The position numbers and the translations under genes were made by a program. Positions 62,514 to 64,000 of a DNA stretch of 64,000 nt are shown here, piece by piece. The stretch's first letter is position 1. Each line of letters begins with the position of its first letter. The stretch is from Bacillota bacterium. Its GTDB lineage: Bacteria; Bacillota; UBA4882; UBA8346. The stretch is taken from NCBI GenBank assembly GCA_023392595.1, contig JAEVYU010000057.1, positions 62,001 to 126,000 of the forward strand, given 5' to 3'. The notes below the pieces were generated by a model, which ran no database searches, was not told the DNA's origin, and saw nothing but the letters and a program-made list of their open reading frames with translations.

Positions 62514-62987
62514 ATGGAACTAAATCGAGCGGAGATTCATATTGTCATTCAAAAATTTTTTCGAGTCGTCAATTTGTTAAACACCTTGGAAAATACGCCG
62601 AAAGATTTTGGAACTGGAAGTTTGTTACGGTATCCGGAGGTTCATTTAATTGAGGCGGTTGGAGAAGGCGGCGGGTTGAATATTACCCAATTAGCAAAAA
62701 AGTTGGGTGTAACAAAGGGGGCTATTTCACAGATGGCCCAGAAAATAATCGAAAAAAATTTAATTCGTAAAGTAAAAGAGGCGGATAATGACAAGGAAAT
62801 TATTCTTGAACTGACGCCGTTAGGGATGAAGGTTTTTAATGCGCATCAATCCTTCAACCAAGAGATTTATCAAGAATTTGGTAAAACCTTATCGTCAGAG
62901 GATATTCAAGTTTTTGAGGGAATTTTGGAAAAAATTGAAGCAGATTTGACCAAGTATATCGCTTATTTTAGTGATATGGATAAATAA
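62514..62987 (+). CDS. MarR family regulator
   Basis: 157 residues with the MarR winged helix: LNITQLAKKLGVTKGAISQM followed by AQKIIEKNLIRKVKEADNDK and the wing. The gene has its own promoter and is probably leaderless. It sits between the polyketide-like genes and the outer-membrane protein gene, with a 9-bp palindrome just downstream. MarR proteins often sense phenolic or aromatic compounds, so it may respond to the pathway's product and govern its export or binding. Confidence 0.88.
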   Translation: MELNRAEIHIVIQKFFRVVNLLNTLENTPKDFGTGSLLRYPEVHLIEAVGEGGGLNITQLAKKLGVTKGAISQMAQKIIEKNLIRKVKEADNDKEIILELTPLGMKVFNAHQSFNQEIYQEFGKTLSSEDIQVFEGILEKIEADLTKYIAYFSDMDK

Positions 62988-63000
62988 ATTTTTTTAAAAA

Positions 63001-63023
63001 TTTTGTTTAGTTGATAAACAAAA
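63001..63023. promoter_or_regulatory. palindromic operator upstream of the OM protein gene
   Basis: TTTTGTTTA-GTTGA-TAAACAAAA, perfect 9-bp arms, in the 78-bp gap between marR and the beta-barrel gene. The core TTTAGTT also occurs in the marR promoter (GGTTTAGTTAC), so one regulator could bind both. Confidence 0.6.
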
Positions 63024-63065
63024 TAATAAAATATTACTCCGACTAAGTGTTAGGAGAGATATAGA

Positions 63066-64000
63066 ATGAGAAAGCTCATTGCAGTCATTTTCGTCTTTAC
63101 ACTCACAATGACCGGGGCCCACCAAACACCGGCATTAGATGTTAGCGGGTATTTAAATAACAAGATAAGTGTCGCGGATGAAGAGAATTTTAGTGGAGAA
63201 AACAAGCTTGATCTCGATCTTCACCTTAAAAACGAGGGATATTACCTTTTCACTTCTTGTCAGGTGATTAACCAATACGGCGAAACCGATACTGCAAATC
63301 TGGAATTAAACAAGGCTTATATTTCTTTGTATCCTCAATGGAGTCGTATCACCATAGGCAAACAAGTAGTCAGCTGGGGCAATAGTTACCTATTTAGCTT
63401 GGTCGATGTATTTAATCCAATCGACATCATGGATCCTAAGGGTGAAAGGACCGGAGTCAACGGGATCGACTTAAAGACGGATATCAATACTACGACTCAA
63501 TTTGAGATAGCCGCTTTCCCAACGGCTAAACTCTCCGATGGGGACTATGGTGCGGCTTTTAGAACCTCATTGGGCCTTTTTGTTTTTGGTGTCAACGTAT
63601 TACATAATACTGAACCTGATGGGGCGACCAAACAAAGAAATTCATATGTTTTGGATATAAAAGGCGAGCTGGGAAAGTCCGGTCTGGGAATTTGGGGCCA
63701 GTGGGGGGAAATACAGGATAGCAGTTTTGATGAAACGAAAACCAGATATTACAATACAGTAATTGGTGGAGATTATACATTTTCATTGGGCGAAGGCCTT
63801 TATGTTTTGGCGGAGTTTTTGCAAAATAACAAGGAGGAGGGAAAAAAGGGTTACCTCCACATTAAGTATAGTCCGGAAAGCTCCTTAAGTATCGAAGGCA
63901 ATGTCTTGCGCGATCTTACTCATAATCAGGATTTAGTATATTATTCTACCATTGATTGTAATTTGAATGATCGCATTGCACTATCTTGCAGCTATTACTA
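63066..64000 (+). CDS. outer-membrane beta-barrel protein (DUF1302-like), 5' part
   Basis: ATG 63066 follows TTAGGAGAG; 311 residues are visible and the frame runs off the window. An N-terminal signal peptide (MRKLIAVIFVFTLTMTG, cleavage likely near PALA-like TPALD) is followed by alternating beta strands. RITIGKQVVSWGNSYLF and VDVFNPIDIMDPKGERTGVN resemble the GRQ-x-VSWG and N-P-x-D patterns of DUF1302-type outer-membrane proteins. It is direct evidence for an outer membrane. The operator and MarR neighbour suggest co-control with the polyketide-like genes, perhaps for product export. Confidence 0.8.
   Translation, partial: MRKLIAVIFVFTLTMTGAHQTPALDVSGYLNNKISVADEENFSGENKLDLDLHLKNEGYYLFTSCQVINQYGETDTANLELNKAYISLYPQWSRITIGKQVVSWGNSYLFSLVDVFNPIDIMDPKGERTGVNGIDLKTDINTTTQFEIAAFPTAKLSDGDYGAAFRTSLGLFVFGVNVLHNTEPDGATKQRNSYVLDIKGELGKSGLGIWGQWGEIQDSSFDETKTRYYNTVIGGDYTFSLGEGLYVLAEFLQNNKEEGKKGYLHIKYSPESSLSIEGNVLRDLTHNQDLVYYSTIDCNLNDRIALSCSYY

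Noticed and set aside
1..64000. tRNA or rRNA genes
   Set aside because: I saw no cloverleaf with a T-loop consensus and no rRNA-like sequence on reading both strands, though I could not run a dedicated search.

Overview
The window reads as a piece of a diderm (outer-membrane-bearing) member of the Bacillota (Firmicutes). Strong Shine-Dalgarno sites, moderate-to-low GC and many small Firmicute-type families (CD3324-like, YyaL, PilZ, HxlR and Lrp regulators) point to the phylum. Heptose and Kdo lipopolysaccharide genes, an O-antigen ligase, a WaaP-like kinase, a non-lipoprotein sugar-binding protein and an outer-membrane beta-barrel point to a second membrane. I cannot name the species from sequence alone.

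Layout. 1-3 kb: end of an ABC-2 permease, a DUF1697 protein, a TIR-like protein and two paralogous small membrane proteins. 3.1-12 kb: a GntR-controlled catabolic operon with two UxuR-like operators (PLP fold-III dehydratase/aldolase, RidA, sugar ABC importer without its ATPase, COG3964 amidohydrolase, KDG kinase, KDPG aldolase). It fits uptake, deacylation and breakdown of an N-acylated 2-amino-aldonic acid such as D-glucosaminate. 12-15.8 kb: small membrane proteins, a frameshifted LUD protein and a broken nucleotidyltransferase. 15.8-41.6 kb: envelope polysaccharide region: hldE, a waaA::GT9 fusion, a CgeB-like GT, a WaaP-like kinase, a GT2+GT4 pair present twice (second copy decayed, IS256 remnant between), a CDP-6-deoxyhexose cassette (rfbF, rfbG, epimerase, reductase), further GTs, a PIG-L deacetylase, an O-antigen ligase and a wrecked UDP-glucose dehydrogenase.

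41.6-53 kb is an accessory, decaying zone: 63-bp tandem repeats, frameshifted acetyltransferase and CD3324 genes, two GNAT relics, chloramphenicol acetyltransferase, a TetR/MFS pair with three operator copies, an HxlR relic, and three 5' fragments of yyaL lying upstream of the intact yyaL and separating small regulator+enzyme cassettes. 53-55 kb: PilZ and unknown small proteins.

55.1-64 kb holds the most striking locus: a compact aromatic type II polyketide-like cluster. It has a GAF-LuxR regulator, an extended SDR reductase, three SRPBCC aromatase/cyclase-like genes with four domains, a ketosynthase with an intact Cys-His-His triad, a chain-length-factor-like partner with Cys changed to Ser, a PF04199-type cyclase, a probably leaderless MarR regulator, and an outer-membrane beta-barrel protein preceded by a palindromic operator. 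Four of the genes are joined by ATGA overlaps. No acyl carrier protein gene is visible in the window.
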